This document shows positions 24,118 to 35,975 of a stretch of DNA of 64,000 nt, piece by piece (positions within the stretch are counted from its first letter, which is position 1; each line of letters starts with the position of its first letter). Below the pieces are notes generated by a model. That model worked only from the letters and a program-made list of their open reading frames with translations. It made no database searches and was not told the DNA's origin. A program made the position numbers and the translations under genes. Source of the DNA: Pseudovirgaria hyperparasitica (Eukaryota > Ascomycota > Dothideomycetes > Acrospermales > Acrospermaceae); assembly GCF_010093815.1 (NCBI RefSeq), contig NW_022985560.1:1051501-1115500 (forward strand). Direction: 5' to 3'.

Positions 24118-27100
24118 CTATTCGATCAGCTGGGGATTGGTGAGCGAACCGGTGCTCGTGTTTGATATCGCGTGTTGGCGGCAGGCAGTCCAGATTTCTG
24201 AGATGATTTTGCGAGCTGTGGCTCCGCGAGCACTATCATTCCTATATTAGCCTCTATACACACTCATTCATGCCCAGTAGAAGTGTTACTAACCCCATGA
24301 TCGACCGCATAAACTTCATTTTTGCATTTCGCATATCTCCAGAGGGATCTGAGACTACCTTTTCCAGGCTTCGCTCGATCCAGAGCCTGGAGTCTGGCTC
24401 CACTTGGATAAGTTTCGTGAAAGGGACACTCAGATACTCTAGAGCGCTTTTTGGGGCACCGCCGCAGATTTGTTCCACGAGGACGTCGCAAAGCCGAGGC
24501 CCGAAATGGGTGGTTGCTTCTTTGGCGATGCTCTGCATTCGAGGCCTCCCTTCAGCGGATGCAGTTATGATAGTGGTCTGTTTAAGTATAAGTAGTGCAT
24601 GGTCATATCTTCAGCCTGACTCACCCAGAATAAAGCTGCCGCACGCTTCGGAAGCACGTCCGAGCCTTGTAAGGCACGCAACGTAAATTCCACACCCATC
24701 CGCAGTGCCACTCCATATTCGACAAGAACGCTGGCAAAATCGCCAGAGATATAATTGGAAAGCACTTCAATGCAGGTCTGTGCTACCTCTGGGTCTTCAG
24801 ATGGTTGGTCTAGTTGCCACATCAATTTGACGATGTGCGTCAACATCCTGAGTGCAGCGTCCTTGAATTGTGGATTCGCATGGTCAACGTGGGATTTGAC
24901 GAATATTGATGCGGTTGACATGATAATCGGAAGTCTCGGCGTTTGTAAGGTCGTTCTTTCGATGAATTTTGTGGTGGCATCTGCGGGGAGTACGAAAGGC
25001 CCTGGGAGTTTCTCCTTGTATCCAGCACGCAGGACTTGGCAAGCTTGTTCGATCACCTCTGGGTCATTCTCAAGTACCTGGGTTGTGGTGTTGATGCAAG
25101 ATAATATTCTCTCATGGACTGGATGCCACACGAGATTTAAATGCTGGTCGATGACTGCACCTATGTGGGCGTCGTCCGGTGCTTGCATACCCTTGCCCAG
25201 ACTTGCGAGGCATGCCATGGCGGTGTAAGCTTTGACTTGACCTTCTTCAATTCGATTTGCAGCCACATGTTCGAGCATACCCCTTATGTCATCTTCGATG
25301 AAATTCAAGAGACGAGATACCCAGTCCACTTGATCCTGGACATTGGATAACGCTTGAACCACAGATGCGATTCCTTCCATGACTTTCTCTCGGGTCAATA
25401 CGTCTGCAGTTGAAGAGGAGCAAAATGACGCGTAGTGTTGTACGAAGGCCGGCAGTTCTGCAGTAAGATGGCTGCGACAAGACGAGCAAAGCTTGCTAAT
25501 GGATCTTGCGGTCTCTATAGCTAGATTTGCAACGGTCAAAGACGAGAAGAGGAAGTTTAGTGCACTGGGAAGGAGCTCAACCCTCCGTTCGAATATGGGC
25601 GAGTATTGCCCAAGCAACTCCACCGCAGTTCGCCGTACTCGACCTGGGATCGAGGCATCTGCTGACAGCTCTGAGAATAGAGATGATTTGAACAATGACA
25701 GCAGGTTCTCATCTTCCGGACTCCCTGTTACAAGAGTCTCGCTAATTGAGTCTGCCAGAGCGTTAAGACAGAACAACGAAGCTTCGACACTCATCCAGTC
25801 CTTGGTCGCAAGTTGATGATTAGCAGTCTGCGTGAGGCTATCTGTCAACTCTGAACCGAGGAATGTGTAGGCTGATTGCAATATGTCCTGGAAGTCCGTT
25901 CGAAAGCTACTGAAGGACTGTCTAGTATCGCTGCTCCAGGTCGAGGTAATCCGGCTTGGCGGGAAGTTGAGTTTGACGAAGAGTTCGTGGAGAGCTTGTC
26001 GAGCTTCTCGCATAGCTGACTGTAGCCATGGAGGAGCTCCACTGTCTGATTGGTACATCTGCTCGTTGACAGACTCAATGTACTGACCCCAGAACTCGAG
26101 GCCTAGTGGTGCGTATTCGTCATCATCTCCAGGCGTGCCAGGGCATTGCAGCAGCATGTGGAGTAAATCTGCTTATCGTCAGTATAGCTTCAGCGAGACT
26201 GGACTACATGAATCATACCGAGAAGAGACCGTGATAGTCTCGTGTCGGTCTCTTGAGTCAACCGGTCTATCTCGATCTCCGCGAAAGCAATCAGCAAACG
26301 GCTGAAGACCACCGAAGAGGGATCGCCTTCACGCATGCTTGCAACGTTTTTTTCACACCAAGAGCTCGTGAATAGCACGTAGAAATGTTCTTTGACGTTC
26401 TGAGCGGACCGGGATCGGAGTATGGGCCCTGAGCTATCAAGCCAGTCGACGAAGATGTTTTCGGCGTCATCGACTCCTACATATATGGCAGTCAAAGCCA
26501 AAGGAATCACGTCAACTATCGTTTGGACAAGTTCTGGATCAAACATCCATTCGCGCTGGCAGTAATACGACCAGGACTACTCGACATGATCAGCATCGAT
26601 CAATTTCGCACACATGCATTAAATATTTCAGCAAGATGGTATTAACTTACCACGAAGCTTGACAAACTCGTTTGCACGACTCTATATGCTGCGTCGGACA
26701 GCTGACCAGTAGTACTCATATCTGCGGTTGACTCCATGGGGGTACCAAATCGCAGGCCACACTGTATAAGCCAGCTCACGTCTTCTGCGTTGTCTCTCAT
26801 ATGATTATGTATTTTGCGGCTGGTAGAGGTCAGTCAGAGGAGATGGCAGCGATGCGGAGCTTGCAATGCATACCTTTCGATGCCATCGAGCTTCCCTATC
26901 TCATCTGCCAAGTCCGTCGCAAACCATAGTACGCATTGCAATTGGAGTGCAGTCAGGTGTGAAATGATCTCCATGAAATTGCCGAGTCCAGACACCATCG
27001 ATTCCTCCACATAACGGCCTTCGTAAAGGGAACAGGCAAGTTGTCGAATGCATAGGGACCAATTAAGTATCGGTTTGCAGAAGAAGGTTACCAGGGTCGA

Positions 27101-27626
27101 GCAAAGCTTCTTGATAACGAATGGCGGTTCATGACGATTGATGGGATTAACGAATTGTATCTGAACATTTTAGCATCTGTACCATTAGTGAAAGCCCCGA
27201 CCACATGTCTAGGCAGCTCTCTGAAGAGTGATGGCGAAATTTATGCCACTATGTGATAGGGGCGAGCTGGAAAATCTTACCAGGCAGGTGACGAGACCAG
27301 ACAACAAGGTCTCACCTGATGGCTCTTGATCGCTGCCAATCTTTCTCCTAGAAACAGTAAGCTCGTGGTGTTGACTTGATTCATGGTGGATACCAATCGA
27401 CATTAAGCTTTATAGTCAACGTGAGGGCACCGAAGAATCTAACGTTAGCGTCATCATTGGAGAGAAGTCTCTCTGCTACATCCCAGCCGGCATCTGAACG
27501 TTGCCATTGATGGAGCTTGGCTTGTATCCTTGACACCTGTTTTGCCGAACCAGGCTGGTACAGCTGCTTCACGAGAGTTTCTATATCCTCGAAGCTTTGT
27601 GGCGTTGTGTTTGCTGACTGAGCCAT
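24118..27626 (-). CDS. KAP122: importin-beta family karyopherin, Kap122/Pdr6-like
   Basis: Nuclear import receptor of the importin-13/Kap122 group (yeast Kap122 imports TFIIA; family knowledge). Nine exons: 27394-27626, 27281-27347, 27183-27248, 26874-27160, 26651-26819, 26219-26576, 24625-26168, 24294-24577, 24118-24232, giving 1040 residues against about 1081 in yeast. The N-terminus is typical: IETLVKQLYQPGS, WDVAERLLSNDDANVRFFGA and LTLTIKLNVDW, the importin-N repeat that contacts Ran. IKKLCSTLVTFFCKPI and the rest are helical HEAT-type repeats throughout. The start is the second ATG of the frame (27626); an in-frame ATG at 27677 would add 17 residues. It is transcribed divergently from aminopeptidase P across a 373-bp gap. 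Confidence 0.88.
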
Positions 27627-27999
27627 CTTTGATATGTGGCGCACGCAAGAATCGCGGTCGATGAGCAACGGGAGCAATTGCTGGAGTGGTTAGTGCAACA
27701 TGGAGTCTACTGCGAACAAAATGCGGCGAATGCCACGTGGTTGTGATGAAGATGAAGTCAAGACTGTAGTGGTTGTTGTATCAACCTTTTGTGATGACTC
27801 CAGTCTCCAGTGAGCGAGCGCGTCCACTAATGGTGGCCTTATTGCCTTAGGAAAAAAGAAAAGCAGTCTAAGCCTAGATTGGTTAGTACATGACCTATCT
27901 GATGCAGCTCCCCAGTCGCCCCACGTAGCCACCACCACCACGGCCGAAGCAAAGCGACGTGGTCTCGCGACCTATAATTCATCTACGCCGCTCGACCCT
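27627..27999. promoter_or_regulatory. bidirectional promoter, KAP122 / aminopeptidase P
   Basis: The 373-bp gap between two divergent start codons must hold both promoters. It includes a run of CCACCACCACCACGG near 27929-27943 and a CGACGTGG word nearby. No specific factor site is claimed. Confidence 0.5.
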
Positions 28000-30341
28000 T
28001 TGTTGTTTATGAAGCTTGCTTGCTCATTGTTTTCTGAGACCTTCTTCGGTCCTCGTTTCTCACTCTGCCTCTCTAAACCCCATGTCGTTCGCCCCAGACT
28101 GGTCTATCGTCCCCAGGTCATACGCTTCTTCCATTCGACCTCGATAAGAGCATCTACTGCAGACATGGAGAAAGTCGACACCACAGAGAGGCTTGCCAAG
28201 CTTCGAGAGCTCATGAAAGAGTCAAAAGTAGACGTCTACAGTACGCTCCAATGCTATCACAGAGCTATTGTGCTCCAGCTGATCGTCACGAACAGTCATA
28301 CCATCTGAAGACAGTCATCAGTCGGAATACATAGCAGCCTGCGACGGCCGAAGAGGTTAGCTGAAGTCATAAATCAACAAAATTGTGCAGAGTCTCACAG
28401 CCGTAGAGTTCATATGTGGCTTCTCCGGCTCTGCAGGTACAGCTGTCGTTACACTGGAAAAGGCGGCTCTGGCTACCGATGGACGTTATTTCAACCAGGC
28501 CGGGAAACAATTGGACAGCAACTGGGAGCTCCTGAAACAAGGCCTTCAGGATGTGCCGACATGGCAAGAATGGTACATCTCGTGGTAGTGACGGCCAAAA
28601 ATATATACTGATCGTGGCAGGACTGCTGATCACTCGCAAGGGGGTAAGAGCGTTGGAGTGGACCCTACAATTATTACTGCTCGTGAGTCAAATTGACTAT
28701 GTCTTCCCTTCATATGGCTGATTTTACGCAGCCGATGCACGGAAGCTTGCCGACAAAATTAAAAAGAAGGGTGGTTCTGGTCTCGTTGCAGTCAAGGACA
28801 ATCTGGTAGACGCTGTATGGGGGTCTGCGAAGCCATCTCGGCCTGTCGAGCCTGTAAAAGTGCAACCCATTGAATTTGCTGGCAAAAACACCGAAGAGAA
28901 ACTAGCAGATCTGAGGAAAGAACTCGAGAAGAAGAAGAGTGCTGGCTTCGTAGTTTGTATGAAGATTGGCTTACTGCCTCGATCCCAGCTAATTGGTCTC
29001 AGCTATGCTTGACGAGATTGCCTGGCTTTATAACCTCCGAGGCAACGAGTAAGACTAAAAGTGCAATGCGTCATATGTACTGACTTTACGTAGCATCCCT
29101 TACAATCCCGTATTCTTTTCGTATGCTGTAGTCACACCCACGAAGGCGACGCTTTATATCGACGATTCAAAGCTCAGCGATGAGGTTAAGTCTCATTTAG
29201 GCTCTACAGTAGACATTAGGCCGTACGAGGCCGTTTTCAGTGATATTAATGCCCTCGGAGTCGCTTTGACGGAATCCAAAGCACCTTCAAAATACCTGAT
29301 ATCCAATAAAGCATCTTGGGCCCTCAGCCAAAGTCTTGGCGGCGAAGACAAGGTAGAGGAAGCTCGGTCTCCAATTGCCGACGCCAAAGCCATCAAGAAT
29401 GATACCGAACTGGAAGGCATGAGGCAATGTCATATCCGGGATGGCGCTGCGCTGATAGAATACTTCGCATGGCTTGAGAACAAGCTCACTCGAGAGGGAG
29501 TTCAACTCGACGAAGTTCAAGGAGCTGACAAGCTCGAACAAATCCGAAGTAAACACAAGAACTTCGTAGGGCTTTCGTTTGACACCATTTCTTCGACTGG
29601 TGCAAACGCGGCTGTCATTCATTACAAGCCGGAACCAGGTAACTGCTCTACCATTGATCCGAAAGCAATCTATCTCTGCGATTCGGGAGCACAGTATCTG
29701 GATGGGACCACCGACACTACACGTACGCTGCATTTTGGTGAGCCCACCGAGCTTGAGGTCCGAGCCAACACACTGGTATTAAAAGGACATATTGCTCTGG
29801 ACACCATCAAATTCCCCAAAGGCACAAGTGGCTTTGCTCTCGATACTTTGGCTCGTCAGCACCTCTGGGCGGAAGGGCTCGACTACAGGCATGGCACTGG
29901 CCATGGGATTGGATCGTACCTGGTCCGTATCTCTTATTATCACTCAGACACATGCTGACATAGACACAGAATGTGCACGAGGGTCCGATCGGCATCGGCA
30001 CTCGAATACAGTATTCCGAAGTATCGCTCTCGGTAGGCAATGTCATCTCGAACGAACCCGGGTATTATGAAGACGGCAACTTTGGCATTCGCATCGAAAA
30101 CGTCATAATGGTCAAGGAAGTTGAGACTAAGCATAGATTTGGAGACAAGCCATACCTCGGTTTTGAACACGTCACAATGGTCCCATACTGCAGGAAGCTC
30201 ATTGACGTAAGCATGTTGACGCCTGAGGAGAGGCAATGGTTGAACGACTATAATAAGGCAGTCCTTCAGAAGACGAAGAGTCTGCTTGAAGGCGATGAGC
30301 TGAGCCTGCGATGGTTGGAAAGGGAGACGCAGCCGTATTAA
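28000..30341 (+). CDS. Xaa-Pro aminopeptidase P (M24B)
   Basis: Metallopeptidase that removes an N-terminal residue before proline. Exons: 28000-28240, 28296-28355, 28401-28572, 28621-28682, 28732-28956, 29003-29048, 29094-29922, 29970-30341, giving 668 residues, or 613 from the in-frame ATG at 28165 ([20 protein letters not shown]). Creatinase-like domains precede the pita-bread domain, whose ligands are all visible: the two Asp in [18 protein letters not shown], the His in [11 protein letters not shown], and the Glu in [11 protein letters not shown] and IRIENVIMV. The first 55 residues are basic with [10 protein letters not shown], like a mitochondrial presequence, so two products, mitochondrial and cytosolic, are plausible. 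The last intron has a weak GTCCGT donor. Confidence 0.93.
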
Positions 30342-30746
30342 TTGTTACCTTATACGGCCTTTATACATCCAAAGCGACATTAGAGCTTTACAGTACGGCA
30401 TTAAGAGGGCAATGGAGCGTTTCAGTTCAGGGCGGCATTGGCATTTAGTAGGCATGAGGGACTATGGGTAGGACATGAAATCCTCGCCCTTGTTCAAACT
30501 TGCCATTCTGTCTTGGGGTTTGGACAAACAACAGCGTTGTATAGCATCCATAGAGAGAGTCAGCACTGAGTATGGTCTAGATATTGAAAGCTCGGAGTGC
30601 CGTTTTAGGCAAGGCGTCATGGATCTGCGCTAACACGGCCCTAAATGACGTCGATCACCAACCTCACCTCCCACGTCCTATATCCATCCATAACACTCAC
30701 AAAACACATACCCCCAAACGAGCATTCCTCTCTACCTACCTACACA
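30342..30746. other. intergenic region
   Basis: Holds the aminopeptidase 3' UTR and the FUN14 gene promoter. The last 100 bp before the FUN14 ATG are C/A/T-rich (CCTCACCTCC, CTCTACCTACC). No other feature is seen. Confidence 0.45.
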
Positions 30747-31348
30747 ATGGCCTCGCGCACATTCAACCCCCTCCTCCACCGCCCACGCGCCCTCCGTATC
30801 GGCCTCACCTCGCTCTGCGCCGGCGGCCTCGTCGCAACACCCCTGCTCCGTCCCACAAAATACTACTGCGATGCGTCTCCCACACCCCTAAGCTCGCGAG
30901 ACTGGACGCGCAACAGCTCCAGCGGCCTCCCGCCACCCGAAAACTTCATCAGCGCGAAAAACATAAAGCAGATTAGCACGGGCAGCATCCTCGGCTTGCT
31001 GGGCGGCGTGGTAATCAGCATGTTTAGCAAGACGCTGACGTTGCTGATTGGGGTGGGGATCGTGCTTGTGCAGGTGAGTGAGTCGATGGATGCATGAATG
31101 AATGAATGAATGCGCAACTTGGGCAGGGGGTGTATGGTGTGAGGATTGGTGATTGTGGCTGATGGCTGATATATGATGTGTTGTGTTGCACATAGTTCCT
31201 CGAGAGCCGCGGCATCCCTATTGTTCCGTACGGACAGATACAGAAGATGGCGAAGAATGTGGATATTCAAGGGGCGATGCAGAGGAATGTGGCGCTGAAG
31301 TTGAGCTTTGGGATTACGTTTGCGTTGGCTGCTTTTGCGGGGTTTTGA
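30747..31348 (+). CDS. FUN14-family mitochondrial outer membrane protein
   Basis: FUN14/FUNDC-type small membrane protein; animal members act in mitophagy and mitochondria-ER contact. Exons 30747-31073 and 31196-31348 give 159 residues. A basic N-terminus with a hydrophobic stretch (LTSLCAGGLVATPLL, about 20-34) precedes the FUN14 core: KQISTGSILGLLGGVVISMF, a second hydrophobic segment LTLLIGVGIVLVQ at the intron, then PIVPYGQIQKMAKNVDIQ and the last segment LKLSFGITFALAAFAGF. The animal LC3-interacting motif is not evident. Codons are C-ending at the start and G-ending after about residue 85. A GT microsatellite follows 12 bp past the stop. Confidence 0.82.
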
Positions 31349-31360
31349 GGGGGGTGGTTG

Positions 31361-31405
<45 letters not shown>

Positions 31406-32152
31406 ATAGAGGGTTGGGTGTTTGGGCTGTGTGGGGCGGGGTGGAGGTGTAAGGCCTGCGTGTGGTGCTTGTAGGAATGTAGTAAAATGATTTGGTTGGT
31501 ACAAGGATAGCTTTTGTTGTTGGGATGGTATGGTGATAGTGCTGTTGACGATTGCGATGGCGGGAATGGAATGCTTTGTTGTTGGATTCCCGGGCTTGTA
31601 GGTCTTGGAAGCTGGGTGAGTGCTGGACTGGCTTTTGGATCCGTGGTATATGTTTGCGAAGACAGCGGATCATCATCAGTCACCGCGTTGTTGAATGAAT
31701 GTCAGACATACCTCACATACCATGGATTTCTCATATCCATTCGGTCAGTCTCTGGAACATCTCCTAGCTGACACTATCCTTCACTTCAGGCCTAGTATGA
31801 CACAAATACATATCCAGCTAACTACCTATATCTCCTGTACGTCAAGAGCCTCATATACTACGTTCCGTCGATAGAAAAGCATACCTCGGTGCACCTTCCC
31901 CCGAACCCCGGGAGTTCGGAGCATGTTCCGCAAACCGTCCCTCGGAGAGAACACCGCTTCTAAACTACATCATCCTCCCGGGACCCCAGATATTCCCCAA
32001 CTTTATCCATCTACTGATTCAGAACATGTGGGGATCTGGGTGGATGTATCGGAAATACAAATGCGGGGAGTTGATATAGAAAGGACGGAGTGTCGCTCCA
32101 ATATACCATTGCTGAAACCAACTCCATCACTAACCCCTCGACATCAAAAACC
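31349..32152. other. intergenic region
   Basis: Between FUN14 and the MFS permease, both on the plus strand. Starts with G/T-rich DNA and the microsatellite listed separately; the rest is unremarkable. Small ORFs from 31923 onward are shadows of the downstream C-rich gene. Confidence 0.45.
31360..31404. repeat. (GT)n microsatellite
   Basis: About 22 GT units with one interrupting C, in the 3' UTR or just past the end of the FUN14 gene. Confidence 0.97.
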
Positions 32153-33655
32153 ATGGCAACACAACCACCCACACCCAACAAACCCATACCCAACACCCCT
32201 ACAAAACCCTCCCACGACATCACCCAACCCACACCCGCAACCCCCACCTCCTTCGCCGCCAAAGACCCCACATGGCACACCACCCACACCAAGTCCCTCC
32301 TCCGCAAAATCGACCTCCACCTCCTCCCCCTCCTCATCACAATGTACCTCCTCAACTTCCTCGACCGCAGCAACCTGGCCCAAGCCCGCCTCGGCACCCT
32401 CGAAGCCGACCTGCACATGTCCGGCCCCACAGACTTCAACCTCGCCACCTCCATCCTCTTCGTCGGCTACCTCCTCATGCAACTGCCCTCGAACCTGCTC
32501 CTCACCCGGCTCCGGCCCTCCGTATACCTCGGCGCCGCCATGGCGCTGTGGGGCGCCATATCCGCTGCGCAGGCGGGCACGCGCTCGTTTGGGGATCTGG
32601 TTGCAGCGCGGTTCTTCTTGGGGTTTGCGGAGGCGCCGTTTTTTCCGGGCGCGGTCATGTTGTTGAGTAGTTGGTATACGCGGGCGGAGCTGGCGCATCG
32701 GGTGGCGTGGTTTTATTCGGGGTCGTCGCTGGCGAATGCGTTTGGGGGGTTGGTTGGGGCGGGGGTGTTGGGGGGTATGGATGGGGCGTGTGGGATTGCT
32801 GGGTGGAGGTGGTTGTTTGTGATTGAGGGGGTGGTGACGGTTTGTGTTGCTGGTGTTGCGGCGGTTGTGTTGCCGGATTATCCGGCGACGACGGGGTGGT
32901 TGGGGGAGGAGGAGAGGGCGTATGCGCGGTGGCGGTTGGAGGAGGATGCGGGCGAGGGGGATGAGGCGGGGGCGAGTGGGATTGTGGAGGGGGTGAGGAT
33001 GGCGTTTCGGGATGGTCGGCTGTATGTGTTTACGCTGGTGCAGCATGCGAGTTTGTTGAGTCAGACGTTTCAGTATTTCTTCCCGAGTATTGTGCAGACG
33101 CTTGGGTATGGGAGGACGGAGACGCTGCTGATTACGGCGCCGGTGTGGATTGGGACGTTCTTGGTTTCGTTGGCGGTGACGTATTCGTCTGGGAAGACGG
33201 GCGATCGGAGTCTGCATATTATTTTGCTGATGATGGTTAGCTTTGTGGGGAATGTGATTGCGACGGCGACGACAAACGTACCGGCGAGGTTCTTTGCCAT
33301 GTTTCTGATGCCTATGGGGGCAGTGGCGGCGTATCAGGTCATTCTGGCGTGGGTTGCTAACAGCTTTTCAAGACCGCTGGTGAAGAGGAGTGCTTGTATC
33401 AGCTTTGCCAACATGATTGGGAATACGGCGAATATCTACGGACCGTACATGTATCCGAAGACGGACTCGCCGCGTTATATCCCAGGTGGAAGCGCGACCG
33501 CGGCTGTGGCACTGTTTGTTGCTGGCATGGCTGGTATCATTAGGTTGCTACTTGCCAGGGAGAATAGCAAGTTGCAGAAGCGTGAGGAAGCAGATCCTGA
33601 AGAGACCAACGGACGTGTGGATGAAAGAGCGAGGGGTTTCAGATATATTCTCTGA
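32153..33655 (+). CDS. MFS permease, anion:cation symporter (Dal5/allantoate-like)
   Basis: Major facilitator transporter of the Dal5/Tna1-type group, which takes up allantoate, nicotinate, pantothenate or related organic anions. One exon, 500 residues from the ATG at 32153; an upstream in-frame ATG (32090) is less likely. Family marks: KSLLRKIDLHLLPLLITMYL and NFLDRSNLAQARLGTLEADL at TM1, LPSNLLLTRLRPS after TM2, RFFLGFAEAPFFPGAVMLLS at TM4, and GWRWLFVIEGVVTV at TM6. Twelve hydrophobic segments can be placed. The substrate cannot be told from sequence. Codons end almost always in C up to about 32560 and in G or T afterwards, a very sharp change inside one exon. Confidence 0.9.
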   Translation: MATQPPTPNKPIPNTPTKPSHDITQPTPATPTSFAAKDPTWHTTHTKSLLRKIDLHLLPLLITMYLLNFLDRSNLAQARLGTLEADLHMSGPTDFNLATSILFVGYLLMQLPSNLLLTRLRPSVYLGAAMALWGAISAAQAGTRSFGDLVAARFFLGFAEAPFFPGAVMLLSSWYTRAELAHRVAWFYSGSSLANAFGGLVGAGVLGGMDGACGIAGWRWLFVIEGVVTVCVAGVAAVVLPDYPATTGWLGEEERAYARWRLEEDAGEGDEAGASGIVEGVRMAFRDGRLYVFTLVQHASLLSQTFQYFFPSIVQTLGYGRTETLLITAPVWIGTFLVSLAVTYSSGKTGDRSLHIILLMMVSFVGNVIATATTNVPARFFAMFLMPMGAVAAYQVILAWVANSFSRPLVKRSACISFANMIGNTANIYGPYMYPKTDSPRYIPGGSATAAVALFVAGMAGIIRLLLARENSKLQKREEADPEETNGRVDERARGFRYIL

Positions 33656-34637
33656 ATCAAACCACACGAATTCTGATGAACATGAAACACAAGACCAGAG
33701 GTGTAGCAGAATTTCATGTGTATGTGCTGATTTGCTGTACTTCTTGCTCCCTGTTCTGACCATATATCATTCTCCAACTCGAATGTGTATCTTGGTAGGG
33801 GGCTTCTTCTTCGACTAAGTCAAGGTCGAGACGGACGACCACATTCAATTTCCTTCAAGCCCGTGCCTCTTTTCTCTTCAGCTCCGAAGGCAAAGCTGAT
33901 TAGACATCTACCATTCTCTTAAAGGGGACCTGAGGCTGCTCATAGCCCTCTTACTCACTTCTTCTCTTATCGTATTTCACTGGTGTTGGCTCGATTGTGA
34001 TTGACCGAACAGTCAAGCATCTGCGTTGCAGTCCTGGAAGCACTCACCTTAAAGGTCGTTGACACATCTTTTCGTCCCATCCAGTATCTGGTACAGCTTC
34101 TCATTCGCGTCAGGTAGGCTTCAATAGAATCCCTCGATACATTCATGGCTCTTGTTCTGCATGCTTCTGAACATTTACACCTCTCGATCCGGCTCATTGA
34201 TCAGCAAGACTAGCGAACAGGACTTTGTCCTGCTGCTGTGGACTTACATTGACGAACCGGCGGGCGTAGACAAGACCTGCACATCCCATACAAAGCCATC
34301 AATTCACTTCCCAAGTAGCAACGGACCCCATCCAGCGCCTGCCCATTGGCCAGTGGGAAAAAATCCCATTGTCCCAAGCTCACCTAGCGAGCGGTGAAAG
34401 TGAAGCAGCCCATCGATAAACAAGACACGTCCCACACGGTAGCTCCCGTTTCTTGCCACAACAACAACAATAACCACCACGTTCACCCAACAAGGAGCGT
34501 CGTACGACCAGCAAATTTCCCACATCTTTTTTTTTGTATAAAGTCTCCAGATCTTCGAGAAACTTTCGTCTCAATCCATCACTTCTGATCACCCAGCTCA
34601 TCCATCACTTCGGAATACCCAGGACAAGTCATCCGTC
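33656..34637. other. intergenic region
   Basis: About 980 bp between two plus-strand genes. It holds the MFS 3' UTR and the next gene's promoter, which is rich in CAACAACAAC and CCAC words near 34460-34500. No gene recognised. Confidence 0.4.
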
Positions 34638-35975
34638 ATGGACGCAACGAGGCTCTCACCAGAAGACTATGGTGCAAGGATGTGGAACGAAACAAGTACG
34701 TGACCTCTGATAAGCCCTTCCGGACTGTATACTGACTCGACAGCTCGAAAATCCACACCGTCGTCGTCGCACAGTTCCAGCGGTGACGAGTACGAGAACC
34801 AGAGAAAGTACAGCGCCGAGCAAGTCGCCGCAGCACGTCAGTCGCAGCCCAACAACCGACAGCTATCAGACCATTTGAGTCGACTAACCTTGCATGCACG
34901 CAACGTAGGAGAGCGCCTCGACGCCTTCACGGAAAGGGGTGACAGCCTCCCCGTCACCCCCAACGCCACCGACGACCACTCCCAACGGTGTGAGACCTGC
35001 GGAGTCAAGCCTGCCGCGATGAAAGCAAAGAAGGCCTTCATCGACGCCGCATACAAGGACCTGAAAGTCCTTAAATTCGAGCTCATCCGGGAGCGCGGTG
35101 AATGGGAGGATTTCGAGGCCAAGCAGGCCATGCTTGACTCGAGAATGAAGAGACACAACCATGAGCGGACAGACATCATGGAAAGGAGAAAGGAGTATCG
35201 GGAGAAGAACAGGGCGCTGCGGAAGCGGGAGGCGGCCTGTGATGAGAGAGAGAACAAAAGAGCGGATGGGAGAGCGGCGAAGGAGGCGAGACTCGAGAAG
35301 GCCGAGAGGGAGATCAACGCCCGTGAACGCGCCGTCCGGGCCATGGAGCGAAGTCTGAACAAGGAATTCGCGGCGAATGAAGCCATGCTCGCACGCACAA
35401 GGCCAAGAGTTGGATGCAACACGTTAGATGTTCATCGCTCGACAAACTCAAGTGCAAGACAGTCGGACTCCCCAATCAACTACTTCACAACCCAGTCGCC
35501 AGCTCCTCCCGGGGCATCGCTGGGATATAATCAGATCACCTTCGAAAGCCAGATGGTGCAAGTCCATGATTCCGGTGCCCTTCAAGTCGACTTCTCATTC
35601 CCCGACGACGGACCGCCTGTTCACACAACGGCCACCACGGTGTCGAGAGCCGTGTCCGCGGCAATTGATAGCGCGGGTCGAAAATGGGAAGACCTGGTGT
35701 GCACCGACGATCTGCGGGAGCTATCCGGAGGGGACGGGAGTCGCTGCGTCTGGTCGACGCTGTACCGTGACGCAGGCGGTTGGTTTGACGGCAGTTACGG
35801 GTACAGCTGTAAGAGCTGCCAGGCCGAGAGACGACTCTGTCTCGTGTACATCGCGAGCCAGATGTATCTGCTCCCGCTGTCACCAGAGAAGAGGAGTACT
35901 GAGGATGCGAAGAACATTGGGTACTGGATCATGACAGAAGTCACAAATCCACAGAAGCGTAAGCGTGGAGTCTGA
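34638..35975 (+). CDS. coiled-coil protein with C-terminal CxxC/RLC domain (paralogue A)
   Basis: Unrecognised fungal protein. Exons 34638-34695 and 34744-35975 give 429 residues. Visible parts: a CxxC pair at 102/105 (RCETCG), a long charged coiled coil (about 109-225, rich in Arg, Glu, Lys), a Ser/Pro linker, and a C-terminal domain with CVW (Cys 354), GGW, a CxxC at 375/378, RLC (Cys 385), LLPL (395-398), ending in a basic KRKR that could be a nuclear signal. The same domain order and spacing occur in the minus-strand gene at 39033-40195, so the two are paralogues. The Cys positions suggest a zinc-binding fold. Role unknown; the basic C-terminus hints at the nucleus. Confidence 0.8.

Noticed and set aside
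32144-33217. Long antisense frame (357 codons) opposite the MFS permease
   Set aside because: A by-product of the extreme C/G third-position bias of the permease; its translation is Arg/Pro/Gly/His-rich without structure.
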